Positions 28,454-37,125 of a stretch of DNA of 64,000 nucleotides are shown piece after piece. Both the position numbers and the translations under genes were made by a program. How positions within the stretch are numbered: the first letter of the stretch is position 1; each line of letters starts with the position of its first letter. The notes beneath the pieces were generated by a model that did not search any database, was not told where the DNA came from, and worked only from the letters and a program-made list of their open reading frames with translations. Location: NCBI RefSeq assembly GCF_003970695.1, contig NZ_CP034570.1, forward strand, positions 3,782,001 through 3,846,000, given 5' to 3'. The stretch is from Maribacter sp. MJ134. GTDB taxonomy: Bacteria > Bacteroidota > Bacteroidia > Flavobacteriales > Flavobacteriaceae.

Positions 28454-30952
28454 ATGGCTAAGAATTTGGTAATTGTTGAGTCTCCCGCGAAAGCGAAGAC
28501 TATTGAAAAGTTCCTTGGAAAAGATTTTAAGGTGGAATCTAGCTTTGGTCATATTGCAGATTTACCGTCGAAGGAATTGGGTGTAGATGTGGACAATGAT
28601 TTTGAGCCGAAGTATATTGTGGACAAGGACAAAAAAGCCTTGGTCAAAAAATTAAAGGATTTAGCAAAGAAAGCCGAAGTTATATGGCTAGCGAGTGATG
28701 AGGACCGTGAAGGGGAAGCTATATCTTGGCATCTGGCAGAAGAGCTTGGTCTGGATAAAAAGAAGACCAAACGAATAGTCTTTAACTCTGTAACCAAAGC
28801 AGCAATCCAGAAAGCTATTGAGAATCCAAGGGAGATAAACTATAACTTGGTAAATGCGCAACAGGCCCGTAGGGTGTTGGACCGTTTGGTAGGATACCAG
28901 TTATCTCCTGTATTGTGGAAAAAAATAAAGCCCGGACTATCTGCGGGTAGAGTTCAATCTGTTGCAGTAAGACTTATTGTTGAGCGAGAAAGAAGTATCG
29001 AAGCTTTTACTCCAGAAGCTTCCTTTAGAATAGCGGCAGAATTTAAAACAAGCTCGGGAAGCAGTTTTTCGGCCAAATTGGGTAAGACATTCGCTTCCAA
29101 AGAAGAAGCACAAACGTTTTTGGAAAAGAATATTGGTGCTGATTTTTCGGTAAGTAAACTGGATAAGAAACCAGCTAAAAAATCACCCTCCGCACCTTTT
29201 ACCACATCAACGTTGCAACAAGAGGCCTCGCGAAAACTATACTTTTCCGTAGGAAGAACAATGCAGGTAGCGCAGCGTTTATATGAGGCCGGACTCATTA
29301 CCTATATGAGAACCGATAGTGTGAACCTCTCTAAGGAAGCGGTGAACGGTGCCAAAGATGCTATCGTAAAAAACTATGGGGAAAAATATAGTAAGGTCAG
29401 AAGCTTCACTGGAAAATCAAAAGGAGCTCAGGAGGCACATGAAGCGGTGAGACCTACCAATTTAGAGAATCAATCCCCTTCCTTGGAACGGGACCAATCT
29501 AAATTATACGACCTTATCTGGAAAAGAACTATTGCTTCTCAGATGAGTGATGCCGAATTGGAACGTACCAATGTGAAGATAAAGGCAAGCAAGCATCCGG
29601 AGGAATTTACGGCTAACGGAGAGGTTATAAAGTTTGATGGTTTCCTAAAAGTGTATATGGAAGGTGTTGATGAGGAGGACCTTGCTGAAGAGCAGGAGGG
29701 CATGTTGCCAGCAATGAAGGTTGGGGAGGCCTTGCAAAACATATTCATAACCGCGACAGAAAGGTTTTCTAGGGCACCCTATCGCTTTACCGAAGCATCA
29801 TTGGTAAAGAAGCTAGAAGAATTAGGTATAGGAAGACCATCTACGTATGCCCCCACCATTTCTACTATTCTTAACAGAGGCTATGTTGAGAAAGGAACTA
29901 TAGAAGGTAAGGAGCGGAAATACGTACAATTACTATTGGAGTCCGATAACATTAAAGTCAAAAATCTTTCAGAAAACGTAGGGTCGGATAAAGGTAAGAT
30001 GGTGCCAACGGACATCGGCATGATTGTAACGGATTTCTTGGTGGCCAATTTCGCCAATATCTTGGATTACAATTTTACGGCACAGGTAGAGGAAGATTTT
30101 GATGAGATTGCTTCAGGCGAAGAGGACTGGAAAAAAATGATGAAAAGCTTCTATAAAGATTTTCACCCTAATGTGTTGGATGTAGAGGAAAATGCGGATC
30201 GTGCCAGCGGCGAGCGTATTCTTGGGAAAGACCCTAAGACAGGAAAACAGGTTTCCGTACGTTTGGGGAGATTTGGTCCTATGGTACAAGTGGGTACCGT
30301 AGACGATGAGGAGAAGCCCACTTTTGCAAGTCTGTTGCCAGACCAGTCCTTGAATACGATTACCTATGAAGAAGCAATGGACCTTTTTAAACTGCCACGA
30401 AAATTAGGGGTTTACGAGGGGGAAGAGGTGGAAGCCAACGTTGGGCGTTTTGGTCCTTATGTGAAATTTGGCAAGAAGTTTATTTCCATGGAGAAAAGTG
30501 ATGATCCTATGGAAATCGATATGGACCGTGCAGTAGAGTTGATTGTAGCAAAACAAAAGGCAGATGCACCAATAGCGCAGTATGAGGGTAAAGATGTGCA
30601 AAAAGGTACAGGTCGTTTTGGTCCTTTTATTAAATGGGACGGAATGTTCATTAACGTTAATAAGAAGTACGATTTTGATAATCTGTCCTACGATGATATC
30701 GTAGAGTTGATTGAAGTGAAAAAGCAAAAAGAGATTGATAAAGTTGTACAGAACTGGGAAGAAGAAGGTATTCGTATAGAGAAGGCAAGATGGGGTAGGC
30801 ACAATATTATTAAAGGAAAAATTAAAGTAGAGCTTGCTAAAACAGTTGATGCAACCAAAATGACATTGAAAGAAGCTTCCGCATTAATAGAAAAAAAGAC
30901 CCCGAAAAAAAAGGCGAAAGCTAAACCAAAGGCAAAAGCGAAAAAGAAGTAG
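28454..30952 (+). CDS. topA: DNA topoisomerase I
   Basis: An 832-residue type IA topoisomerase that relaxes negative supercoils. The Toprim domain has ESPAKAKTIEKFLG, SFGHIADLP and the metal motif ASDEDREGEAI. The catalytic tyrosine lies in LITYMRTDS. The signature region LSAGRVQSVAVRLIV and the gate segment GIGRPSTYAPTI are intact. Instead of zinc ribbons it has three Topo_C repeats (GRFGPMVQVG, GRFGPYVKFG, GRFGPFIKWD), normal for Bacteroidota, and ends in a lysine/alanine-rich tail that probably binds DNA. The ATG at 28454 is used because the family begins MAKNLVIVESPAKAKT. Confidence 0.98.
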   Translation: MAKNLVIVESPAKAKTIEKFLGKDFKVESSFGHIADLPSKELGVDVDNDFEPKYIVDKDKKALVKKLKDLAKKAEVIWLASDEDREGEAISWHLAEELGLDKKKTKRIVFNSVTKAAIQKAIENPREINYNLVNAQQARRVLDRLVGYQLSPVLWKKIKPGLSAGRVQSVAVRLIVERERSIEAFTPEASFRIAAEFKTSSGSSFSAKLGKTFASKEEAQTFLEKNIGADFSVSKLDKKPAKKSPSAPFTTSTLQQEASRKLYFSVGRTMQVAQRLYEAGLITYMRTDSVNLSKEAVNGAKDAIVKNYGEKYSKVRSFTGKSKGAQEAHEAVRPTNLENQSPSLERDQSKLYDLIWKRTIASQMSDAELERTNVKIKASKHPEEFTANGEVIKFDGFLKVYMEGVDEEDLAEEQEGMLPAMKVGEALQNIFITATERFSRAPYRFTEASLVKKLEELGIGRPSTYAPTISTILNRGYVEKGTIEGKERKYVQLLLESDNIKVKNLSENVGSDKGKMVPTDIGMIVTDFLVANFANILDYNFTAQVEEDFDEIASGEEDWKKMMKSFYKDFHPNVLDVEENADRASGERILGKDPKTGKQVSVRLGRFGPMVQVGTVDDEEKPTFASLLPDQSLNTITYEEAMDLFKLPRKLGVYEGEEVEANVGRFGPYVKFGKKFISMEKSDDPMEIDMDRAVELIVAKQKADAPIAQYEGKDVQKGTGRFGPFIKWDGMFINVNKKYDFDNLSYDDIVELIEVKKQKEIDKVVQNWEEEGIRIEKARWGRHNIIKGKIKVELAKTVDATKMTLKEASALIEKKTPKKKAKAKPKAKAKKK

Positions 30953-31042
30953 GTAGTAGTACTATGCAGAAAGTAGATAACAATCAGAAAATAGTAATAG
31001 GTAAAAAGAGGATAAGTTTATTTGTGAGTTTAGCACTATTCT

Positions 31043-31080
31043 CCCTAAACCCTAAACCCTAAACCCTAAACCCTAAACCT
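31043..31080 (+). repeat. CCCTAAA heptamer tandem repeat before the arginase-like gene
   Basis: Five exact head-to-tail copies of CCCTAAA (31043-31077) plus a partial CCT end five bases before the ATG of the next gene. The unit equals the plant-type telomere heptamer. In a bacterial chromosome it is a microsatellite able to change length by slippage, and here it occupies the 5' leader. Confidence 0.97.
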
Positions 31081-31084
31081 CATA

Positions 31085-32242
31085 ATGGCCTTTGATTTTT
31101 TAGTTCCTGTAGCAGATAAAGTTTTGGCGCATTGCGAATTGTTACCCCCGCAGGCAATAGGGAGAAATACACACATACATACTGTTAAAGATGGTTTGCC
31201 GGTGCTGGCCAATGCTACCGTAGCAATTTTAGGCGTTAGGGAGTCTAGGAACGCATTTGAGAAAAAACTAGAAAAATTAGATGTGTCCGGCATTAGGATG
31301 CAGTTCTATAAACTACTACTTGGAAACTGGAACGCCACTTTGGTAGATCTTGGAGATATAGAGGAAGGAGAATCCGTTGAGGATACGTATTTTGTAGTTA
31401 AGGAAATAGTAGCGGAACTGTTAGAAGAAAATGTAATTCCTATTATCCTTGGTGCCACACAGGATATCTGTTACCCGGCCTATAGAGCTTTTGACGGAAT
31501 CAAGGATATGATCAACCTTGTGGCCGTGGATAGCCGTTTTGATTTTGGAATAGAGGACGAGTTAATATCTTCGCATTCCTACATGAGTAAGATTATTACG
31601 GACAAGCCCAATAATCTCTTCAATTTTTCCAATATTGGCTACCAAAGCTATTTTAATGCTCAGGAGGAGGTAGATTTAATGGAACGTTTGTTTTTTGATG
31701 CCTACAGGTTGGGAGATATAGCAAACAATCTTTCTCTTGCGGAACCGGTACTTAGAAATGCCCATATGGTGGGCATTGATGTCAGGGCCATAAAAGCTAG
31801 TGAAATAAGCCTGTCGGCCAATTTTTCTCCCAATGGTTTCACTGGTCGGGAGATTTGTGCCATATCCAGATATGCCGGTATCAGTGACAAAGTTTCCCTG
31901 TTCGGCATATATGAAATGGAGAATAATGTACAGTCCCAACAACTTATTGCACAGATCATTTGGTATTTCATAGAAGGAACAACCTATAGAATAAAAGAAT
32001 CTCCGTATTCTAAAACAGATGACTTTACCAAGTACACCGTGCCTACAGATGCGGAAGAGCTTGTTTTCTTCAAAAGTCACTTAACAGAAAGATGGTGGGT
32101 AGAAGTGCCATCTATTTTTACTTCACATACTAAAGCAAACACACCTGCGTTATTACCATGCACCGAAGAGGATTATTTAGATGCATGTGATCAGAACATT
32201 CCTGAGAGGTGGTTTAAAGCTTACAAAAAAGGCTTTAACTAA
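31085..32242 (+). CDS. Arginase-fold (formimidoylglutamase-like) protein with degenerate metal site
   Basis: A 385-residue protein with the ureohydrolase fold: VIPIILGATQDI (118-128), LVAVDSRFD (145-153) and MVGIDVRAIK (228-237) align with the three metal-binding motifs of arginases. The canonical GGDH, DAHxD and SxDxD ligands are only partly kept: Gln126 replaces His, Arg151 replaces His and Arg234 replaces Asp, while Asp149, Asp153 and Asp232 remain. A binuclear manganese site is therefore unlikely. Databases usually name this flavobacterial protein formimidoylglutamase, which I doubt. It lies just before gldK, a conserved position in gliding Flavobacteriia, so a link to motility is possible but unproven. 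The leader is a heptamer repeat. Confidence 0.8.
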   Translation: MAFDFLVPVADKVLAHCELLPPQAIGRNTHIHTVKDGLPVLANATVAILGVRESRNAFEKKLEKLDVSGIRMQFYKLLLGNWNATLVDLGDIEEGESVEDTYFVVKEIVAELLEENVIPIILGATQDICYPAYRAFDGIKDMINLVAVDSRFDFGIEDELISSHSYMSKIITDKPNNLFNFSNIGYQSYFNAQEEVDLMERLFFDAYRLGDIANNLSLAEPVLRNAHMVGIDVRAIKASEISLSANFSPNGFTGREICAISRYAGISDKVSLFGIYEMENNVQSQQLIAQIIWYFIEGTTYRIKESPYSKTDDFTKYTVPTDAEELVFFKSHLTERWWVEVPSIFTSHTKANTPALLPCTEEDYLDACDQNIPERWFKAYKKGFN

Positions 32243-32364
32243 ATAAAAATATTTTATTAAGGAATATAGCTTTAGTACAATAATTTATTCAAAATGTAGT
32301 TTTAGAAGTTAGAATAAACAATTGTATTTGCAGTTATAACCAAAATCGAAATTTAACCTAAAGT

Positions 32365-33729
32365 ATGAAGAAGCTATTGTTGTCATCTATAGCGTTTGTT
32401 TTTTTGCTCACGAGTTGTGGGTCCAAAACAAAAGGAGAGCTAGTCGGAGTCCAAGGAAAAAAATGGTATCCGGAAAAACCATATGGAATGGAACTTATCC
32501 CAAGAGGTTCTTATATCATGGGTAAAAGTGAAGAAGACCAAGCCAAGGTTTTGAACGCTCCAACAAAAACAGTAACGGTACGTTCTTTTTACATGGACGA
32601 TACCGAAATAACCAACAGCGAATACAGGCAGTTCGTAGAATGGGTAAAAGATTCCATTACAAGAACGAGATTGGCCATTTTGGCTGATGAACTTGGTATT
32701 GGCCCGGAAGAAGGTGGTATTGGTGATTTTGCATTTAAAGATGCGGATACGACCAAATCATCTGTTTACGATAAATACATGTTGGATAATTACTCTGGTA
32801 TGGGCGAGACTGGATACGAGGGAAGAGCTTTAAATAAGGATGAAAATCTTATTTGGGATACTTCTGATTATCCAGACGAATATTATGCTGAGGTAATGGA
32901 TTCGTTATATATTCCGGAAGAGGAGTCCTACAATGGGCAACGAAGCATCGATGTTACCAAACTTAAATATAAATACAGTTGGATGGATATCGAAGCAGCT
33001 GCTAGAGCATCCACTAAAGGAAACAAAAGTAGAAAAGACTTTATCCGTACAGAGGAATTGGAGATATATCCAGATACCACAGTGTGGATCAGGGATTTTG
33101 AATATTCTTACAACGAACCAATGCACAACGATTATTTCTGGCATGATGCTTACAGCGAATATCCCGTAGTGGGAATATCCTGGGAGCAAGCTAAAGCGTT
33201 CTGTAATTGGAGAACAAAGTTCAAGAATGATGATCAGAAGAGTAAAGGCAAGCAGTTCGTAAATCAATTTAGATTGCCAACTGAGGCAGAATGGGAATAT
33301 GCCGCCAGAGGTGGTATCGAAGGGGGTACGTACCCGTGGGGTGGACCTTATGTAATTTCTGATACAGGTTGTTTCATGGCAAACTTTAAACCACAACGTG
33401 GGGATTATGCAGCGGATGCAGCGCTTTACACCGTAGAAGCCAAATCCTATGAACCAAACGACTTTAACCTTTACAATATGGCCGGAAACGTTTCTGAGTG
33501 GACAAACTCAAGTTATGATCCTAGTGCATACGACTATGTTTCAACCATGAACCCTAACGGTGGTGACCAGAGTAATACACGTAAAGTAATTAGAGGCGGT
33601 TCTTGGAAAGATGTAGCATACTTTCTACAAGTAAGTACAAGGGACTATGAGTATTCGGATTCAGCAAGAAGTTATATCGGTTTTAGAACAGTACAGGACT
33701 ATATGGGTGAAGAAGATTCAACCCAATAA
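32365..33729 (+). CDS. gldK: Gliding motility / T9SS lipoprotein GldK
   Basis: A 454-residue outer-membrane lipoprotein (lipobox LTSC, Cys18), orthologous to PorK. It has a formylglycine-generating-enzyme-like fold, visible in YGMELIPRGSYIMGKSEED, PVVGISWEQAKAFCNW, FRLPTEAEWEYAARGG and NMAGNVSEWTNSSYDP, with the terminal RKVIRGGSWKD. In the type IX secretion system GldK forms periplasmic rings with GldN. Catalytic cysteines of real sulfatase modifiers are absent, as expected for GldK. It is the first gene of gldKLMN. The 122-base upstream gap carries no clear consensus promoter. Confidence 0.96.
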   Translation: MKKLLLSSIAFVFLLTSCGSKTKGELVGVQGKKWYPEKPYGMELIPRGSYIMGKSEEDQAKVLNAPTKTVTVRSFYMDDTEITNSEYRQFVEWVKDSITRTRLAILADELGIGPEEGGIGDFAFKDADTTKSSVYDKYMLDNYSGMGETGYEGRALNKDENLIWDTSDYPDEYYAEVMDSLYIPEEESYNGQRSIDVTKLKYKYSWMDIEAAARASTKGNKSRKDFIRTEELEIYPDTTVWIRDFEYSYNEPMHNDYFWHDAYSEYPVVGISWEQAKAFCNWRTKFKNDDQKSKGKQFVNQFRLPTEAEWEYAARGGIEGGTYPWGGPYVISDTGCFMANFKPQRGDYAADAALYTVEAKSYEPNDFNLYNMAGNVSEWTNSSYDPSAYDYVSTMNPNGGDQSNTRKVIRGGSWKDVAYFLQVSTRDYEYSDSARSYIGFRTVQDYMGEEDSTQ

Positions 33730-33827
33730 ATAATCATATGATAGTAAACAAGTTAATTTTCAACACAAATTTCAAATCAATTTTTTAACCAAATCTTTAG
33801 TATTAAACCTTAAATTAAAATTAAATC

Positions 33828-34481
33828 ATGGCACAGTCAAAATCAACAAAGAAATTATTTAACATGGCCTATGGCCTTGGAGCATCTGTAGTAATTATTG
33901 GTGCATTATTTAAAATCCTTCACTGGGAATTTGGACCCTTAACAGGTGGTCTTTTATTAGCAGTAGGTCTTATTACGGAGGCCCTTATTTTCGCTATTAG
34001 TGCATTTGAGCCTGTAGACGATGAGTACGATTGGTCTTTAGTATACCCAGAATTACAAGGTGGTGCTTCCACTGGTAAGAAGAGCAACGAAGCTGCTGAA
34101 ATTAAAGAAGCAGAGGCATCTTTATCCGCTAAATTGGATAACATGTTAAAAGAAGCTGGTGTAGACGCTAACCTTATGGAAAGTCTTGGTTCTAGTATCA
34201 AGAATTTTGAAGGTGCGGCTAAAGGAATTGCTCCTACTGTAGATGCAATGGAATCTACTAAGAAGTATTCTGAAGAAATGGTACACGCTGCCGCTCAGAT
34301 GGAATCTTTGAACAGCCTTTACAAAGTACAATTAGAAAGTGCTAGCAAACAAGCTTCCGTTAACGAAGAAGTTGTGCAAAATGCAAGTGCACTTAAAGAT
34401 CAGATGGCTTCCTTATCTACCAACCTTTCTTCTTTGAATGGTGTTTACGGTGGAATGTTATCTGCAATGAGCAAAAACTAA
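33828..34481 (+). CDS. gldL: Gliding motor / T9SS membrane protein GldL
   Basis: A 217-residue inner-membrane protein with two helices (about 14-31 and 38-60) and a long cytoplasmic coiled region. With GldM it forms the proton-driven motor that powers type IX secretion and gliding. The key charged residues of the membrane part are in place: Lys29, His32 and Glu51 correspond by spacing to the lysine, histidine and glutamate shown to matter in Flavobacterium GldL. It sits 98 bases after gldK and 52 before gldM. Confidence 0.96.
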   Translation: MAQSKSTKKLFNMAYGLGASVVIIGALFKILHWEFGPLTGGLLLAVGLITEALIFAISAFEPVDDEYDWSLVYPELQGGASTGKKSNEAAEIKEAEASLSAKLDNMLKEAGVDANLMESLGSSIKNFEGAAKGIAPTVDAMESTKKYSEEMVHAAAQMESLNSLYKVQLESASKQASVNEEVVQNASALKDQMASLSTNLSSLNGVYGGMLSAMSKN

Positions 34482-34533
34482 AATTGGATTTTAACCAAAC
34501 CCAAATTATTAATTAAAATCTAATTTAGAAACC

Positions 34534-36096
34534 ATGGCAGGAGGAAAAGCAACACCACGTCAGAAGATGATCAACCTTATGTATTTGATCTTCATCGCGA
34601 TGTTGGCATTAAATATGAGTAAAGAAGTGCTAGCGGCATTCGGTATTATGAACGAAAAGCTAGAGACTTCTAACGAACAGACAACAGCAAGTAACAATGC
34701 GTTCTTGGAAAGTCTTGGAACTAAGGCATCTGAAGATGCGGCAAAGTATGACAAGCTGTATCAAAATGCACAGAAGATAAAAGCAATGTCCCAAGAGTAT
34801 TATGACTATTTGGAAGGCCTTAAGACAGGCATGAAAGAAGGGTTGGAAGATGCTACGGACTACGCTCGTATGGATAATTCAGATTACTTGGACCAAACAC
34901 TTTTTCAAGGAGATAACTTGTCCGAGGAAGGTAAAAAGTTCATGAGTAACCTAACAGGTTACCGTGATCAAGTAGCTGCAATAGTACCACCGGCACTTAA
35001 GCAATCCGTTATTGATCGTTTCCAGACAGGAGATGAGAACGGTAAGGTAGAAAAGAGAGACGGTACAAAGCAAGATTGGATCAACTATCACTACGAGGGT
35101 TATCCTCTAGTTGCATCTTTGGCTAAATTAACAGCGCTTCAAGCCGATGTTAAGATTACTGAAGAAGCCGCTTTAAAATCAATGTTGGCAGGTGAATTGA
35201 CCAGTCAGGTTTCCCTATCAAACTTTGCTACATCACTTAAAGCTAGCAAATCAGCTTTCTATAGCGGTGAGAAGTATGACGGAAAAATTATCATCAGTAA
35301 GACGGATAAATCATCTACTCCAGTAAGAGCTGAGTTAACTTTAGACGGTAGAAAACTAGTAGATGGGAAGGATTACAAACTTGAAGCGGGTGGCGTTAAA
35401 ATGCTGATTGGTGCAGGAAGACCAGGTGACCATCAAATTGTTGGTAATATCTATTTCAAACAAGATGGTGAAGAAGTTGAAGTTCCTGTAGAGAATTCCT
35501 TTGCAACGATTTCTAAGCCCAACGCTGCGTTGATAGCAGCAGACAAGATGAACGTTGTTTATCGTGGTGTGGCTAACCCAATGTCTATATCCATACCAGG
35601 AATAGCTGATAGCAAAGTAAATGCTAGTGCAACTGGTTTGAAGAGGCGTCAGGGAAGTAGTTATACTATGATACCAGGAAAAGGTCGAGAAGTGACTATT
35701 ACTGCATCTGGAACTACAAGTGAAGGTACTAAAGTTGGTCCTTTTAATACAAAATTTAGAATTAAGGATATTCCTAGACCAGAAGGTACGGTAAGTAAGC
35801 AAGCCGGTAGCATTAAACTTCCAAGAAGAAATGTTGAGATTGCTACGATTAGTGCTCAGTTAGATGATTTTGACTTTGATTTAAACTTAGCGGTAAGCGG
35901 ATTTAAATTTAAAGTTCCTGGTCAACCAACGATTAGCGTTAAAGGTAATAAGTTGGATTCTAGAGCAAAATCGGCACTTAAGCGTGCTAAAAGAGGTGAT
36001 GTGGTTCAGATTTTTGATGTGAACGCTTATATCACTAATAACAAAAGTTACAAGTTGAAGAAAGTATCTCCAGTAGTTATAGAGATAACTAATTAA
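34534..36096 (+). CDS. gldM: Gliding motor / T9SS protein GldM
   Basis: A 520-residue protein with one N-terminal membrane helix (about 14-32, LMYLIFIAMLALNMSKEVL) that packs inside the GldL ring. Its large periplasmic part is made of four domains: helical D1 (about 40-220), then three beta domains that reach the GldK/N ring. MAGGKATPRQKMINLMYL is the usual family N-terminus. As transmission shaft it carries motor torque across the periplasm. It is followed by a hairpin and gldN. Confidence 0.96.
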   Translation: MAGGKATPRQKMINLMYLIFIAMLALNMSKEVLAAFGIMNEKLETSNEQTTASNNAFLESLGTKASEDAAKYDKLYQNAQKIKAMSQEYYDYLEGLKTGMKEGLEDATDYARMDNSDYLDQTLFQGDNLSEEGKKFMSNLTGYRDQVAAIVPPALKQSVIDRFQTGDENGKVEKRDGTKQDWINYHYEGYPLVASLAKLTALQADVKITEEAALKSMLAGELTSQVSLSNFATSLKASKSAFYSGEKYDGKIIISKTDKSSTPVRAELTLDGRKLVDGKDYKLEAGGVKMLIGAGRPGDHQIVGNIYFKQDGEEVEVPVENSFATISKPNAALIAADKMNVVYRGVANPMSISIPGIADSKVNASATGLKRRQGSSYTMIPGKGREVTITASGTTSEGTKVGPFNTKFRIKDIPRPEGTVSKQAGSIKLPRRNVEIATISAQLDDFDFDLNLAVSGFKFKVPGQPTISVKGNKLDSRAKSALKRAKRGDVVQIFDVNAYITNNKSYKLKKVSPVVIEITN

Positions 36097-36111
36097 TACG
36101 AATTGAAGGAT

Positions 36112-36135
36112 ACCGAGCAGCTATGTCTGCTCGGT
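36112..36135 (+). terminator. Hairpin between gldM and gldN, possible attenuator
   Basis: The stem ACCGAGCAG and CTGCTCGGT (9 bp) closes on CTATGT and is followed by TAATTTT. It lies within the operon, so partial termination or 3'-end protection of the gldKLM message is more likely than a full stop. Confidence 0.6.
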
Positions 36136-36156
36136 TAATTTTAAAGTGAAACAAAC

Positions 36157-37044
36157 ATGAATTGGAAAAATGTTTTAATAGTGGGAGCAGTAGTTTTATT
36201 ACCTGCTTCTATAATGGCCCAAGCGAATATCTTGAACGCTAAAAAGCCACAGGATGTCGGTGTAAGAACCGATGCTCAAAAGGAGGTAGATAATGATGCT
36301 CCTTTAGCCTATGGTTATGTGGATGACAGGGATATTCTCTGGTCTAAAACGCTATGGGAAACTATAGATTTAGACGAGCGTGTGAATTTTCCGCTATACT
36401 ATCCAACGGATACCATTGATATAGGTTCTGACAGAAGATCTTTATATCATGTGTTGATGAAGAATATCAAAAATGGAAAGTTAGATGCTTATGCGGATTC
36501 TTATTTTACCGAAAAGAGAAATTTTGGTGATTTGACCGCAGCACTGTCCAAAACAGATACTTTGGATTTTGGATACGAACAAATGAACGCCGGTGAGGCC
36601 GTTTCTGAAGAGTTTATTGCTCGTAGGGACATCACTGCTGCTGAAATTGAAGAGTACCGTATCAAAGGTATTTGGTATTTTGACAAGCGCCAAGGCGAAC
36701 TTAAGTATCGTTTGTTGGGTATTGCACCAGTTGCGCCAGATGTCAACTTTATCGATGATGAAAATCCTGATAAAGTAGAATTGTTCTGGGTATGGTACCC
36801 GGATGCGCGTGAAGTACTGCATGAGGCCAAAGTATTTAACCAGCGTAATTCCGCACAACCCATATCTTTTGATATGTTGTTGAATGCAAGAAGGTTCAAT
36901 GCTGTTATCTATAAAGAAGATAATGTGCATGGTGACCGTGAGGTTAAAGATTATATCGCCGACAATGCCTTGTTTCAATTGTTAGAAGCAAAACGCATCA
37001 AAGAGGTTATCCGAGACAGGGAGCAAGATATGTGGGCATATTAG
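36157..37044 (+). CDS. gldN: Gliding motility / T9SS periplasmic protein GldN
   Basis: A 295-residue exported protein (signal peptide ending IMAQA near residue 21), orthologous to PorN. The conserved region includes DDRDILWSKTLWETIDLDERVNFPLYYP, WYFDKRQGELKYRLLGIAP and FWVWYPDAREVLHEAKVFN. GldN binds GldK to form the periplasmic ring that contacts GldM. It ends the gldKLMN operon and is followed by a strong terminator. No second gldN/gldO copy is present here. Confidence 0.95.
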   Translation: MNWKNVLIVGAVVLLPASIMAQANILNAKKPQDVGVRTDAQKEVDNDAPLAYGYVDDRDILWSKTLWETIDLDERVNFPLYYPTDTIDIGSDRRSLYHVLMKNIKNGKLDAYADSYFTEKRNFGDLTAALSKTDTLDFGYEQMNAGEAVSEEFIARRDITAAEIEEYRIKGIWYFDKRQGELKYRLLGIAPVAPDVNFIDDENPDKVELFWVWYPDAREVLHEAKVFNQRNSAQPISFDMLLNARRFNAVIYKEDNVHGDREVKDYIADNALFQLLEAKRIKEVIRDREQDMWAY

Positions 37045-37072
37045 GTAAAGAAATTCCAATTCAAGAATAATT

Positions 37073-37104
37073 AAAAGCTTCGGTACATGTATCGAAGCTT
37101 TTTT
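37073..37104 (+). terminator. Terminator of the gld operon
   Basis: The stem AAAAGCTTCG and CGAAGCTTTT extends inward through a GU pair around the loop CATG, then a T-run follows. It lies 28 bases past the gldN stop. Confidence 0.92.
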
Positions 37105-37113
37105 GTTATTAGC

Positions 37114-37121
37114 TACCTTTG
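37114..37121 (+). promoter_or_regulatory. Putative -7 box directly before the FAD oxidoreductase
   Basis: TACCTTTG matches TAnnTTTG and is followed by TAGC and the ATG, so it ends four bases before the start. This is the same spacing as at 5712 and 42823 and implies a leaderless transcript. Confidence 0.55.
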
Positions 37122-37125
37122 TAGC

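Noticed and set aside
30964-31062. A 32-codon frame starting ATGCAGAAAG and ending in the CCCTAAA repeat
   Set aside because: It is short, has no clear promoter and ends only because the repeat carries TAA; it could be a leader peptide but there is no support.
31043-31080. CCCTAAA repeat as eukaryotic telomere contamination or a chimeric join
   Set aside because: Both sides are continuous bacterial sequence with gene order typical of Flavobacteriia, and only five copies are present.
35356-36978. Minus-strand open frames opposite gldM and gldN (about 148 and 165 codons)
   Set aside because: They overlap secure genes completely and their products are rich in Ser, Ile and Phe without recognisable motifs.
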